DNA from: Linanthus parryae | Taxonomy: Eukaryota > Streptophyta > Magnoliopsida > Ericales > Polemoniaceae | Direction: 5' to 3' | DNA: 64,000 nt | Assembly: GCA_023055425.1 (NCBI GenBank) | Contig: JALGPY010000074.1 | Location: 186,001-250,000, forward strand | Shown here: piece after piece, positions 46,468 through 56,800 of the stretch | How the letters are laid out: the number at the start of each line of letters is the position of its first letter | Numbering within the stretch: position 1 is the first letter of the stretch | Notes under the pieces: generated by a model | What the model was told of the DNA's origin: nothing | Seen by the model: the letters and a program-made list of their open reading frames with translations, nothing else | Databases searched by the model: none | Translations under genes and position numbers: made by a program

Positions 46468-47355
46468 TCAGCAATGCCTTGAATATGGGCGAGAATCAAG
46501 GACCCTATTAAAGCCTACGACGCTACAGCAACTTAGGCAATGATGACGGCTTGTTTTATCGTGTAACGGGCACACCTTATTTAAGCCTACGACGGTACAA
46601 CATCCTAGGAAATAATGGCGGTTTATGGGGACAAAATCCATGAAAACGTACATCACCCGTTTAGACCAAATGTTCTTCACGCTGGAAGCCACGGACATGT
46701 ACGTTTCACAGGGCTTTGTCTCGTTTGCCTTCCTTCTCGAAGTAGCCTTCTTCATATCCACTATGCGGACTTTCATTTGATCAAACAGTCGGAGCTCTCC
46801 TAGCTCAGTCAAAGGAGCCAGGGGATCGACGCTCCCCATACTTGGAAGATGCAACAAAACTTCTACGTCCTCCAGAGTGGGCGTGGCCTCGAAGTTGGGA
46901 AAGTGAAAGGAATGCGTCTTCTTTGAATATCTAGAGAATAGGGTCTGCACCATAACATGGTCAACCCTAACGCTGAGGCCTTTTGTCGCGCGCACGACAT
47001 GGAAAATATTGGCCTGCTTCAGCTCCTTTGCATAATTGTCGAGGATGAACTCTGTCCACTCCTCCATCCAGTCGAGACCTTCCATAAAGGCTTGGGGAAG
47101 TATATCGGTGAACGTGTACAGGCCGGCTTCGAGGCCTAGCCGCTGCACATCTTGGGTGTTAACGACGTCCCAATCAGAACTCTCTGGCTCGGGCACTAGT
47201 TGTAGAGCGTCCTCTATTGGATACGCTTGAAGGGTGGTCGCCTTGATGGTGGCCACAAAGAAATCATCTGCACCCAGATATGGGGCCTTGAACCAAAGAT
47301 CCCTGGGGAGTTCCGGCAACTCAACAGCCTCTTTCGTCGATTGCTTGGGAGCCAT
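46468..47355 (-). CDS. Antisense ORF with plant mobile domain similarity
   Basis: Intact minus-strand ORF inside the Tat element, opposite to gag-pol, from MAPKQSTKEAVELPELPRDL (Met at 47355) to the stop at 46468: 295 aa. The frame stays open 15 codons further upstream, but CTTGCAG just before this Met looks like a splice acceptor, so an upstream exon is possible. Residues about 150-178 read HSFHFPNFEATPTLEDVEVL followed by LHLPSMG, the signature of the plant mobile domain (typically THTFHLP…MTITLEDVAVLLGLPV). A helical region precedes it. The C-terminal 40 residues come from a locally repeated DNA segment (46500-46620) and look secondary. Antisense extra ORFs in this position are known in Tat elements; whether this one is expressed is not visible. 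Confidence 0.65.
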   Translation of the reverse strand: MAPKQSTKEAVELPELPRDLWFKAPYLGADDFFVATIKATTLQAYPIEDALQLVPEPESSDWDVVNTQDVQRLGLEAGLYTFTDILPQAFMEGLDWMEEWTEFILDNYAKELKQANIFHVVRATKGLSVRVDHVMVQTLFSRYSKKTHSFHFPNFEATPTLEDVEVLLHLPSMGSVDPLAPLTELGELRLFDQMKVRIVDMKKATSRRKANETKPCETYMSVASSVKNIWSKRVMYVFMDFVPINRHYFLGCCTVVGLNKVCPLHDKTSRHHCLSCCSVVGFNRVLDSRPYSRHC

Positions 47356-47996
47356 TCCTGCAAGTGCAAGAACATCAGACCTAATCCAGGTCGCATGCAA
47401 AGAAAAATAAGGGGAAGAACATCTACTATTTGGATTTCAAATCCACAATGTCAGAAAGATTGAAAAATCAGTAACCTGTTTGACGAAGGACATATCGATG
47501 ATAAAGCACATGGGCTGCTTGAACTGATTGAGAAAGCTGGTCAAGGACCTGATCGAAGGTTTCTGCTTCTTGTTGTTGAGTCTCAAACTGGTTCATATGA
47601 TTTTCAAAGAGCAATTTGGTGGAAAAAGTTCTAATTGAGGAGACGAAAGGTTTTTATAACCTTCAAAGACTGAAGAGTCATGACTGCTGATGTCTGCTGA
47701 GTCAGCAATGCTTCGATAACCGGCGAAATTGGCGGCCTATCAGATCATTCTGAGTTATTCTTGCCTCAAAAATCGGCGAAAATATGTGGGTGGCGTGTAA
47801 TTAACTTCGCAGTGGCCACGCTTCATCAAAGGCTAAACGACGTCATTAAACCCTAGGCAATCATAGCTATTCGCGGGGGCTAGGCATTTGAATTTTATTC
47901 AAATTAGTACGAGGATCCGCGTGGGGACCACGCACGGCTGGTTTTACGCGACTACACAACAAACGCGCGTGTGACATTCGCGCAAAAGGGGGCTAA

Positions 47997-48616
47997 TGTA
48001 GATGGTTTCCAGACAGACAGACCAGAGTCACGTGGCAGTCATCTAGCACGCCTAGTTGTGCTCCATACACATCCGATCACTACTAATGCTTATCCACTTG
48101 GGGGCTGCGAGACAGGGCCCTTGCGTACCAACCACACGGGACTTGTGGGGACTTAGTGGTTTGGAGGCTAGAGTAAGGCCCGTCGCGCGAGAGCGACAAC
48201 CAAGTTCGCGCGCGACCTCTGGTAACTGGCTGAGAGGTTTAAGGCTTACGTGTCCCATAAATGCGGTCGATCTCATAACGGTCTCCGATATATACGGGCA
48301 GGTGCGTAACGTTCCCTATATATACTGTCGAACGTGCCGTTACGGGGGCTATCATTAAGCCGCCATTTATGGCGCATTAACCCCCCACAACGGTCACTTC
48401 CCCACTATATATAGGAATGTTAGCCCTCCAGGAGACTGCTTCTGATTCTCTTGGACACCTAGTCTCTCTCTGATCAGTTGCTAAGCCTACAGGCTCTCTC
48501 TCTAGAGCAGTTACCATTGCTTACTCTCTCCCTACTCACACCCTACTCTTCTCTGTGTTCTAATCTCCTAATTGAGGTGCAAACTTGGATCTCTCTTGAG
48601 GATTTCATTGTGCACA
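47997..48616 (+). repeat. 3' LTR of the Tat-type element
   Basis: 620 bp, TGTAGATGG to TGTGCACA, paired with 38138-38754. It contains the TATATATA box near 48410 and a 10-bp GCGCGAGAGC-type insertion relative to the 5' LTR. The purine-rich tract AAAAGGGGGG lies just upstream. Confidence 0.92.
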
Positions 48617-51600
48617 TCTATCAACTACTTCTGGCTCCTCCCTATAGACTTCGGTACGAGCTTTATAGATGCAGATATGCTTTGGCCAAATGGAGCAGGG
48701 GTATTGTTGGAAACTCAAGAAAGATCATTCAAGCTCTCAGACATGATCTTCAAAACCTGCAAAACTTACCTTCTTCCAAGGAAAGGGAGGAAGATCAGAG
48801 AAGGATCAAGAACCAAATTGAAGAGGAAGAGAAAAAAGAAGAAGTACACTGGTTAAAAAGATATAGGTTACAATATTACAAGGATGGAGACATAAATTCT
48901 AGATTTTTCCATTCCTCAACCCTACAAAGAAGAAATCGAAATGAGATTAGAAGGATAAAATATGAAGAGGATAACTGGCAGGAAGGGGAGGCAGAGATCT
49001 CCCAATGTCTTCATAATTATTTCAAGACCCTTTTCTCTCATGATCCTGATGAAGAACCAGAGGTGACTCTCATACTATATCTCCTACTGTGTCCACTAAA
49101 ATGAACCATGAATTGTGTCAAAATCCAACAGAAGATGAAATAAATAAGGCTGTTTTCATGTTATGACGTAAGAAATCCCCTGGAGAAGATGGATATAATG
49201 GAAATTTATTCCAAGAAAATTGGGAGGCTATTCGAGGGGAAGTCACAGAAGCTACAATCCATTTCTTCAGATCGGGATATATGTAAAAGAACATGAATAG
49301 AACTCAAATTGTCCTAATAACAAAGACTTCTAATCCCCAAAAGCCAACTGATTTTAGACCTATAAGTTTGTGTAAGTTTTGCTAGAAGGTTATAGAAAAA
49401 TTCATGGTAAATCATTTGAAGACTTGTCTCCCCCAAATTACAAGTGAGTACCAAGCTTAATTTGTGCCAAGAAGATTGATTCAAGATAATATTGTGATGG
49501 CTCAAGAAATGTTCAACTTCACAAAGAAGATGAAAACAAGGAAGGAAGGTGTGATGGCTATAAAGCTTGACCTATCTAAAGCCTATGACATAGTGAGTTG
49601 GGGCTTCTTGGAGAAGGTAATGACAAAAATGGGTTTCTGTGAAAAGTGGGTGCAGTTGGTTACTCAGTGTGTTCATACAATGCCCTATAATGTTCTCATC
49701 AATGGGAAAAGCACCACTTCATTTAAAACAGAGAGAGGTCTAAGGCAAGGGGACCCACTTTCCCCTTACCTTTTTGTGCTAGTAGCAGATGTATTCTCCA
49801 AATTATTGTCACAAGCTCAAGAGGCACATCAGATAAAGGGAGTCAAAGTGTCTAGAACAGCTATCCCCCTCACACATATGCTTTTTGCAGATGACTCAGT
49901 GGTGTTTCTAAACTGTAATAAAAAAGAGGTGGAAATTTTTATGAAGCTGGTCAAAGACTTTGAAAAATCAACAGGGATGAAGGTGAATACCCAAAAACCT
50001 GCTATCCTCTTTTCTCCAAATACTTCTGATGCTTTTAAGGAAGACATGAAGATCCAATATGGTATGAAAGAAATGGAAGAAATAGCTAAGTACCTGGGAG
50101 TCCCAGCTCTGTGCGGAAGTCTAGGAAAGAAGTTCTCAACTATATTGTGGAAAAAGTAAAAGCTTTATTGCAAGGTTGGAAGAGCCTTCTGTTATTCCAA
50201 GCAGGTAAAGAAATCCTCATTAAATCCATAGCACAAGCCATTCCTAGTTATGTTATGCAATGCTTTTCCTTTACCGAAACCCTATTTGACAAACTAAGTC
50301 AACTTGCTGGAAATTTTTGGTGGAGTGGGGACCCATCTAGAAGAGCTTTGTGCTGGGTTAGTTGGGATAAGATGAAAAGACCAAAAGGAAGAGGGGGCCT
50401 GGGGTGATTTCTCAAGCTTCAATAAAGCTTTGTTGGCAAAGCAAGGGTGGAGACTCATTAAACAACCCAATTATTTATTTGCAAGATTTATGCAGAGTGT
50501 TCATTACCCAAATGGTAGCTTCTTGACAGCAAAAAAAGGCCAAAGCCCAAGCTGGACATGGTCAAGTATATAAGAAGGCAGCAAACTCATACTCAAAGAA
50601 GGTATGTGGAGTATTGGAAAAGGCACAAAGGTGAAGCTGAAAGAAATCTGGATACCTAAGCAGCAGCGCATTCAAGTTGAGATCCCAGACGCAATGAAGG
50701 AAAACAATGTGAGTTCATTAATTAATGAGCACGCAAAGAGCTGGAGGCAAAGGTTGATCAGGAATAACTTCAATCCTCCCACTGCAGAAGCTATCCTAGA
50801 AGTGAAGCTCCCCTACACCCCTAGAGAGGATGAATTCATTTGGTCTGCCAATAGAAGAGGTATTTATACAGTTAAATCAGGTTATGATGCAGCCGTTAAG
50901 ATGAAGGATTTGGAAATTAAAAAAAGAAGAGAAGAAGGCTCAACCACTAACTCTATGAATGAGAAGGATTGGAAAGATCTTTGGAAAGTAAACACCCCCC
51001 TAGAATTGTACACTTTATTTGGAGAGCTTCCCAGAATGCTTTAGCTACAAAAGAAGGCATGGCTAGAAGAAATTACTCCCCAGATGCTGTGTGTCCCATT
51101 TGTGGTAAGGAGGTGGAAACGACAGTGCAACTTCTCTTCAGGTGTGCTTGGGCTGCTCCTATTTGGTTTGGTCTCTTGGGTGCCAAAACTATTTTTTTTG
51201 GAAATTATAATTCAATCAAACATTGGATAAAAGAGTCTCTGGAAAGACAAAAAGCATGTGATTTCCCAGAAGAATTCATTAGGAAACTATTTTTTGGGAG
51301 TTGGTGGATCAGGAATGCTAGAAACCAAGCCATCGTTGAGTATGTAAAGATTAACCCTACAAAAGTTTTACAGTGTTGCTTGGACACTTTCTATCAAAAT
51401 GAAGTGGTGGTTAAAGAAGGTATATTGGGTGCTGACCTCCTAACAACTAAAGAAGCCAAGCCCTGTAACAGATGGCTTCCCCCTCCTCAAGGAAAGCTCA
51501 AAATCAATAGTGATGCAAGCTGGCATAAGAGCACAAGAAGAGCTACTATGGGTGGATTGCCAGAAATTGTGAAGGTAAACTGGTGAATTGTCAATGGAAC

Positions 51601-51930
51601 TCGCAGAAAGCAGACAGTCTACAAATGGCAGAAGTTCTGGGACTTAGAATGGCTTGTGTGGGAGCAGCTGAGATGGGTGGTCATATGAGTATTGAGACTT
51701 ATTGCAGAGAAGCCACAATCTGGATAAAGAAACCAGAGAATGCACCTTGGAACATCAGACCAATCATTGAAGAAATTGTGCAATACCAATCTATAGCTAG
51801 CTTAGCCATTGTATGGATAAGTAGAAATGAAAAAAAAGCAATAGATTGGATAGTTAGATGCGCAGAAAGATTTGGATTGGAACTGGGTTTTCCTTCCTCC
51901 AAAGGACCTGAACATCTTGTTAGAAGATGA
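48617..51930 (+). pseudogene. LINE ORF2 continued: RT, zinc-binding and RNase H domains
   Basis: Second part of ORF2 after the nested element. 48655-49104 reads the linker before RT (HDLQNLQNLPSSKEREEDQR, then LQYYKDGDINSRFFHSST). RT: QEMFNFTKKMKTRKEGVMAI and KLDLSKAYDIVSWGFL (49500-49605), RGLRQGDPLSPYLFVLVADV (about 49737-49795) and the catalytic FADDSVVF (about 49888). Then IKSIAQAIPSYVMQCFSFTE (about 50218) and the zinc-binding block CPICGKEVETTVQLLFRCAW (about 51090). RNase H: INSDASWHKSTRRATMGGLP (about 51505) and onwards to the stop at 51928-51930. Frameshifts occur near 49070-49460, 50130, 50400-50600, 51000 and 51580. Confidence 0.9.
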
Positions 51931-51987
51931 TTGTAATCTGGTTTAGTCTCGTTTTTAATATAAAAGGTTCAAAAAAAATCATCAGCA

Positions 51988-52339
51988 CGTAAAACTGAGC
52001 ATCTTTTGAGAAGATACAACAGTGAAAAACATATGAAAATTCAGAAATAAACTAGAAAACCAAAGGCACAACTTTAAAATAGAGGAACTAAATAAGAAAT
52101 TATAGGACAGATCATTGACTAAGAAAAGTAGGTTAAGGAGATATCACCTTCTGTATTACGACGTAATCTTCAAGCACACAAAATAGGAATGTGACCCTCT
52201 GGGCCGGCCCGAAGGAGGCCTAACGAAAGTAATGAATTTGAGGCCCCCAATTATATAAAAAAAAAAAGCATAAAAGATTTATTTAAAAAAGAAATTATTG
52301 TACGGTTTTTTAGAACCAAATTTCTTATATTGATCATAA
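51988..52339. other. Short intergenic stretch between LINEs
   Basis: AT-rich, with an A-run (52256-52267) and GC-rich ggccggccc (52203-52211). No gene recognised. Confidence 0.5.
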
Positions 52340-52690
52340 GTTGGGCTGAAAGCCCATTACATCAACTTGTAAAAACTGTCTAGCTCAAGAGGGCTCTTAA
52401 TTGGGCCAAATGTACATGTTGGAAAGAATAAGCTCACGTTTTGCAAATTGGTGCGCAACATTATTCCATTGCGCCCGATGTAGGTGGAAGAAGCTTGGTC
52501 GAACTTTCCGGATAAGAGGTGACACTCGTCAGTGATGGAGGTTGTTTCCAAAATACTACCAGTAAATCCGTTAGCTTTCCCATTTCCCCATTCAGAAGTC
52601 CGTCGATGAGACTTTTTCAATCGGAGTAGATTACAACCCTTGAATAGCCTCGGTTGATAGCGAGTTTGATTCCTTCAATAATTTCCATCA
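52340..52690 (-). pseudogene. LINE RNase H domain, 3' part, minus strand
   Basis: On the minus strand the RNase H domain of an L1-type LINE continues from the segment at 56719. Across the inserted LTR element the frame reads SVSTVASLSEIKV, then MEIIEGIKLAINRGYSRVVI, then YSD and an in-frame stop where the family has Cys or Ser (YSDxKSL), then KSLIDGLLNG. The C-terminal His region is degraded. The insertion at 52690/52691 divides the domain. Confidence 0.85.
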
Positions 52691-52896
52691 TGTTTTGAAA
52701 CAAGATTTCTGATAGACAAGAAATAAAGAGAGACACACATGATGTAGGGAGAATATTGATAGATGTGTTATTAGCTCAACCCTAAGCCTCCTTATATAGG
52801 CATTAGGTGGGCCTTCTGGGCCAAAATATAGTTATACAAAATACACCCAACTATGTGGTGGATATTCACATCAGTCCAATTACATATTTCATAACA
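52691..52896 (-). repeat. 3' LTR of the non-coding LTR element
   Basis: 206 bp, nearly identical to 56506-56713. On plus it runs TGTTTTGAAAC to TTTCATAACA. In minus orientation this is the 3' LTR, because the purine tract AAGGAGGAG (minus strand of 52897-52905) adjoins its inner edge. Confidence 0.93.
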
Positions 52897-52920
52897 CTCC
52901 TCCTTGAATATTCACCACTA

Positions 52921-53110
52921 CGATGCCTCGTTATAACCTTGTCATGAAAAACACAGTGGGAAAAATTAATGACTGAGGAAAAAGAGTACATCAGTGAATT
53001 CTATTTGCTCAGCATTGGTGATGACATTCTTCTGGAACGCATCTGGATAATCTTCGCAAGCCTCGTTAAAACCTTGCCAGGAAAAACCCTATGGGACAAA
53101 AACCGTAGCG
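52921..53110. repeat. Two direct copies of a GCCTCGTTA...CCTTG block
   Basis: GCCTCGTTATAACCTTG (52925-52941) and GCCTCGTTAAAACCTTG (53060-53076) each begin a block followed by ggaaaaa(c) and later gaggaaaaagag/gaaggaaaaaga, about 135 bp apart. They lie next to the 3' LTR and may be structural leader or trailer duplications of the element. Confidence 0.7.
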
Positions 53111-53284
53111 AAGGAAAAAGACTGCCGCGCTTTTAGCTTTTCATTGGATCTCCCCCTCATTGGAACATCCCTGTACCTGACAAATAAATTCATTGCAAAA
53201 CAAGAATACAAGAATATACGAGTAATAATCATACTTAATAGAAATGCATATGCATCTAGAACTACTCGCGAGTGTACACTTTTG

Positions 53285-55775
53285 ATTTGCTTCAGGCAAA
53301 TATTATTTCTCATGAGAACCAACCACCATGGAATTTTACAAATTGTGGTTCATAAGATCGTATTTGTAACTAGTTACTTTCAACCCATATTTTGTTGTTC
53401 CATAGTCCCCGAGACTAATACAATACATCATTCTCACCACGAGATGGTTATACTAATGAGAATTTACCATGACCCATATATCATGTTTCTCATTTTACAA
53501 GTCCCACGCATAAAAGCGGACATAAACTTCGAGACAAATCTCACGCATACCAGCGGATATGCAGTCTCAATATAAATCCCACGCTTAACATCGTCTATGA
53601 AATATCTACATAAATCGCACGCTTAAAAGCGGATATGTAGTTTATTCATAGAATGTAGTTCACGCTTCGGGTTGTTAGTACTTTGAGTACTATACATTAT
53701 GCTCTACATGTTTAAATTGTATAACCCGAGCAATTGTCTATGTGCGCGTTGACTTTGTATTGGCCAGTAAATTTTAGTCAAACTCTCTTTCCCATATGAT
53801 AAACCTTGTGATTTTACAAGCGCTTTCTCAAGATAAACATCATCATTCATAGTAGGATCATGCTATTATATTAAGGTACATTTAGCTACTTCCAGAGCTA
53901 TTAGCCTCTTCCAGGGCGATTCCATTACCAACGTTGGTTTTGATCCAATATTGATGATGTGTATATGAACCCCCAAGATATCTCCAGAATTTTGTGTTCT
54001 TAATTTGTAGTGCATTGATATACCCATATCCCAACATAATTTTGGATGCTTTAAATTATGTTCCTCTTCTGGAGGATCAACATATATACACAAGCAACTC
54101 TTTTATGCTTAAACTATATACCCAAACTAACACCCATTACTCGAGAAGCTATCCATCTTGTTAGAATTTTAAACTTACACTAGTATATATGCGGATGGGA
54201 CAACAATATTTTAGTTCACGTCTTGCACTAGGACTCATTCTCCCCCTCATGACGTGAGCAATATTATCATAATCATAATGATATTTCGTTGATGCTTCAG
54301 GCATCAATTTGTCTCATATGTACTTTGTATAAATCAATCCTCAAATTTAAACAAAAATATTGACAATAAGCAATCTCTTGGACGCCGTAGTTCTCTAATC
54401 AAAGTTTCTTCCAGAAACCCAAAAAGAGACATAAATGTCAAAACTTTATTCAAAGATGAGTGGTGTTCAAGGATTGAGATCAATCTAACATTTTCTCAAC
54501 CCTTGGTATTGAATCTCATATGTTTTGTGCATGGATTGGTCACTTTTGGTGACATGAATAGCAACAAACTCAAATTTAACCACATAAAACCTCTTCTAGG
54601 GTTAAGAAAACTCTAACCTTTCACAGAGTTTTAACATAAGATTCAGTAAGTTAGATTGATTTATATGAATCACTTCAGGGGTTCAATCTCTTTTAGAGAA
54701 TTTCAAGTCCACAACCGTGACTGCCTCTATAGTCATGTTAATTTTGGCGGTATATAACAATGTCATTCGCTTAAGGGAATGCACTAACATTCACTTCTGG
54801 GAATGGGCTCAAAGGAATCGGTCATTTGCAATGGCAGGTCTACGATATGATGATTAGCTAGACATGATTTTGTAAACATCGGAGAAAAAATCTCTTCGAG
54901 AGATCCTTATTTTCATCCTTTAAGATACTAAAAATAATACAAGAAATAAATTTAAATTAACAAAGAAAAATAAAAGTACGCAATCGAAACTTTGGGTTCG
55001 ATGAGTGTAGATTCTCTCTTCAGGGAGATATTTTGACACAACTTTATAACCCCATGTCATAAGTATTTTCATATTTTTCAAAACTTTTGGTATAAAAAAA
55101 TCACTTTTTAAATAATAATCATAGCTTTTATCCAGTGAAAAATCATGGAAAAACATCATCTGGATGTTCTGTCTCAAACGGAAAGTAAAAAAAATGTAAT
55201 TCATCATCCTCTTCAGGAGGGTTGATCGTTATTCAAATTACAGCCATCTCTTCAGGAGATTACTAATTTTAATATTTTATAACTCCGGGTTATAAAATTC
55301 ATAACAAGGGGTTATGAGTATTTCATGTAATATGATACTTCGGGTATAAATTTCATGACTAGATGATAAATCTGTGCGACAACGATCGCGATCCCTCTTC
55401 TGGATGATGTAGAAAAAACGTGTGACATCTCTTCAGGAGATGAAACAATAATATACTATGATTCCAGATCATAACTGGTCATAAAAACTTGTCGTAACTT
55501 CATATTAAGATTTAAGCTTTATGTATCCATAGCTTATGGTATGAAACATGAGTTTTGCGGCCTCTTCAGAAGGCGTAGACAAAGTTTTAGGCATCTCTTC
55601 AAGAGATGTATCATTGATAAATTATGACTTCGGGTCATAAAAAAAATGTTGCAACTTCAGGTTACGATCAAACTTTTGTCTAGTTCACAACTTCTAGTGT
55701 GGAACCTCGATGTCTATAAGCATAGAAAGCTTAAGCCAAACCAAGGTGTGGTTATGATTATGACCTCTTCTGGAG
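53285..55775. repeat. Array of perfect hairpins with shared TTCRG-type loop
   Basis: At least sixteen short inverted repeats with 5-nt loops. Stem and loop (plus strand): ATTTGC/TTCAG (53285-53301), TCCTC/TTCTG (54062-54076), TTGATGC/TTCAG (54289-54307), GTTTC/TTCCA (54404-54418), GTCAC/TTTTG (54539-54553), ATCTC/TTCGA (54890-54904), CCTC/TTCAG (55208-55220), ATCTC/TTCAG (55246-55260), TTTTATAAC/TCCGG (55275-55297), TCATAAC/AAGGG (55299-55317), ATAC/TTCGG (55335-55347), CATCTC/TTCAG (55426-55442), TATGAT/TCCAG (55457-55473), CATCTC/TTCAA (55592-55608), TTATGAC/TTCGG (55622-55640), AAC/TTCAG (55653-55663). Stems vary freely, always with exact pairing; loops are conserved. In element orientation the loops read CTGAA or CCGAA. 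Confidence 0.85.
53503..53660. repeat. CACGC(T/A)TAAAAGCGGATAT repeats
   Basis: Four to five spaced copies (about 53503, 53541, 53579, 53617, 53651) of a block opening cCACGC[AT]TA and often continuing AAGCGGATAT. Two contain CGC(T)T-AA-A(A)GCG inverted repeats. Spacing is 34-38 bp. They lie within the non-coding LTR element and outside the TTCRG hairpins. Confidence 0.75.
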
Positions 55776-56505
55776 TTTCTTTGTTTTTATTTTGTTTTTT
55801 CTTTTTTTTAGGACGGACAGTATGTAAGAGCTAAGTAGTTCACAATATGTATACAAGCACAATTAGTCATATCATACAATTTATAACGTGCAGATACATG
55901 GTTCTTTTATTTACCACAACAAAGCTTGAACAGAATGGGCAAGTGAAAGATTGTGACCGAGTCGGCACTACATAGGTCACATGATATAAATCTCTTAAAT
56001 ATTTAAGAGAATAACATAGATAAGTGGGATACATTTGAACTGATTATTGCTAATATGGATTTGCAGTATTTCATGAGACACAAATAATTTTCTTTTAGAT
56101 ATTTAGAGATTAGAGATACACCATGTGCTAAGAAGAGAGATGGCTATATGATGATATGGAAAAATAAAAGTAATAGTAACTTAGGGCATGAAAGGGATTC
56201 AGGGCATATTTACTTCTCCTATAATAGTACTTCTTTTTGTAGCTTTGTTTTTACCGCAACCATCAATTTCGTCAAAGAACAAATAAGCAGATTGCCATTG
56301 GCTAAATAACTATTCATAAAATATTAGGAAGTTTAGTGCATGTGTGATCGAGAACATACAAATACTAACCTTGAGCAGATTGTGCTCTTTGTTTCGGCCG
56401 GCTATAGCACAGCTTCTCTAATTTCCCACGATTACACTACTCATCAATGGTTTTTCAATAATCACACACTGACAATAATTTGAGAGCGCTATTGTGCTGA
56501 TAACG

Positions 56506-56713
56506 TGTTTTGAAACAAGATTTCAGAGATACAAGAAATAAAGAGAGAGACACATGATGTAGGGAGAATATTGATAGATGTGTTATTAGCTCAACCCTAA
56601 GCCTCCTTATATAGGCATTGGGTGGGCATTCTGGGCCAAACTATAATATTATACAAAATACACCCAACTATGTGGTGGATATTCACATCAGTCCAATTAC
56701 ATATTTCATAACA
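56506..56713 (-). repeat. 5' LTR of the non-coding LTR element
   Basis: 208 bp, partner of 52691-52896. In minus orientation this is the 5' LTR, followed directly by CGTTATCAGCACAATAGC, the presumed primer site. The CATCA duplication follows at 56714-56718. Confidence 0.93.
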
Positions 56714-56718
56714 CATCA

Positions 56719-56800
56719 CTTTGATTTCACTTAGGGAAGCCACCGTAGACACCGACACTGCAACTCCGTCCAAAAAGCGCCCACTTTCGCCTTGTAGCTA
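56719..56800 (-). pseudogene. LINE RNase H domain, 5' part, minus strand
   Basis: Continuation of the domain at 52340-52690, separated by the LTR element. The minus frame reads FLDGVAVSVSTVASLSEIKV just before the insertion point. Upstream on the minus strand the similarity stops near 56800; about 600 bp of unrecognised DNA follow before the RT remnant. Confidence 0.75.

Larger units (their letters stand above)
38138..48616 (+). mobile_element. Tat-lineage Ty3/gypsy retrotransposon, nested in the LINE
   Basis: A 10.5-kb element interrupting LINE ORF2. Order: LTR, gag, protease, RT, RNase H, a second (archaeal-type) RNase H, integrase, a minisatellite, an antisense ORF, a purine tract (AAAAGGGGGG near 47985) and the LTR. 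The second RNase H and the long 3' region with an extra antisense ORF are marks of the Tat/Ogre group (family knowledge). Gag and pol carry many stops and frameshifts, and LTR divergence shows it is not recent. It cannot produce its own proteins. Confidence 0.92.
35416..51975 (+). mobile_element. Full-length L1-type LINE split by a Tat retrotransposon
   Basis: Flanks AAATCACCAGCA (35404-35415) and AAATCATCAGCA (51976-51987) differ by one base and look like the target duplication. An A-rich 3' end (51971-51975) precedes the second copy. Without the inserted LTR element (38138-48616) the LINE is about 6.1 kb. Order: 5' UTR, ORF1 (35658-37355), ORF2 (37349-51930) with endonuclease, RT, zinc-binding and RNase H domains. 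Several stops and frameshifts make the copy inactive even without the nested element. Confidence 0.9.
52691..56713 (-). mobile_element. Non-coding LTR retrotransposon with a hairpin-rich interior
   Basis: A 4.0-kb element with 206/208-bp LTRs and an exact 5-bp target duplication CATCA (52686-52690 and 56714-56718). Minus orientation: next to the LTR at 56505 the sequence CGTTATCAGCACAATAGC occupies the primer-site position, and a purine tract adjoins the other LTR. No ORF over 145 codons and no gag, RT or integrase motif was found on either strand, so it must depend on another element. The two LTRs differ by few changes, so it is comparatively young. The interior is dominated by short perfect inverted repeats. 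Confidence 0.9.

Noticed and set aside
53144..53575. 143-codon ORF in the non-coding LTR element
   Set aside because: No domain on either strand, and it overlaps the inverted repeats that explain its composition.
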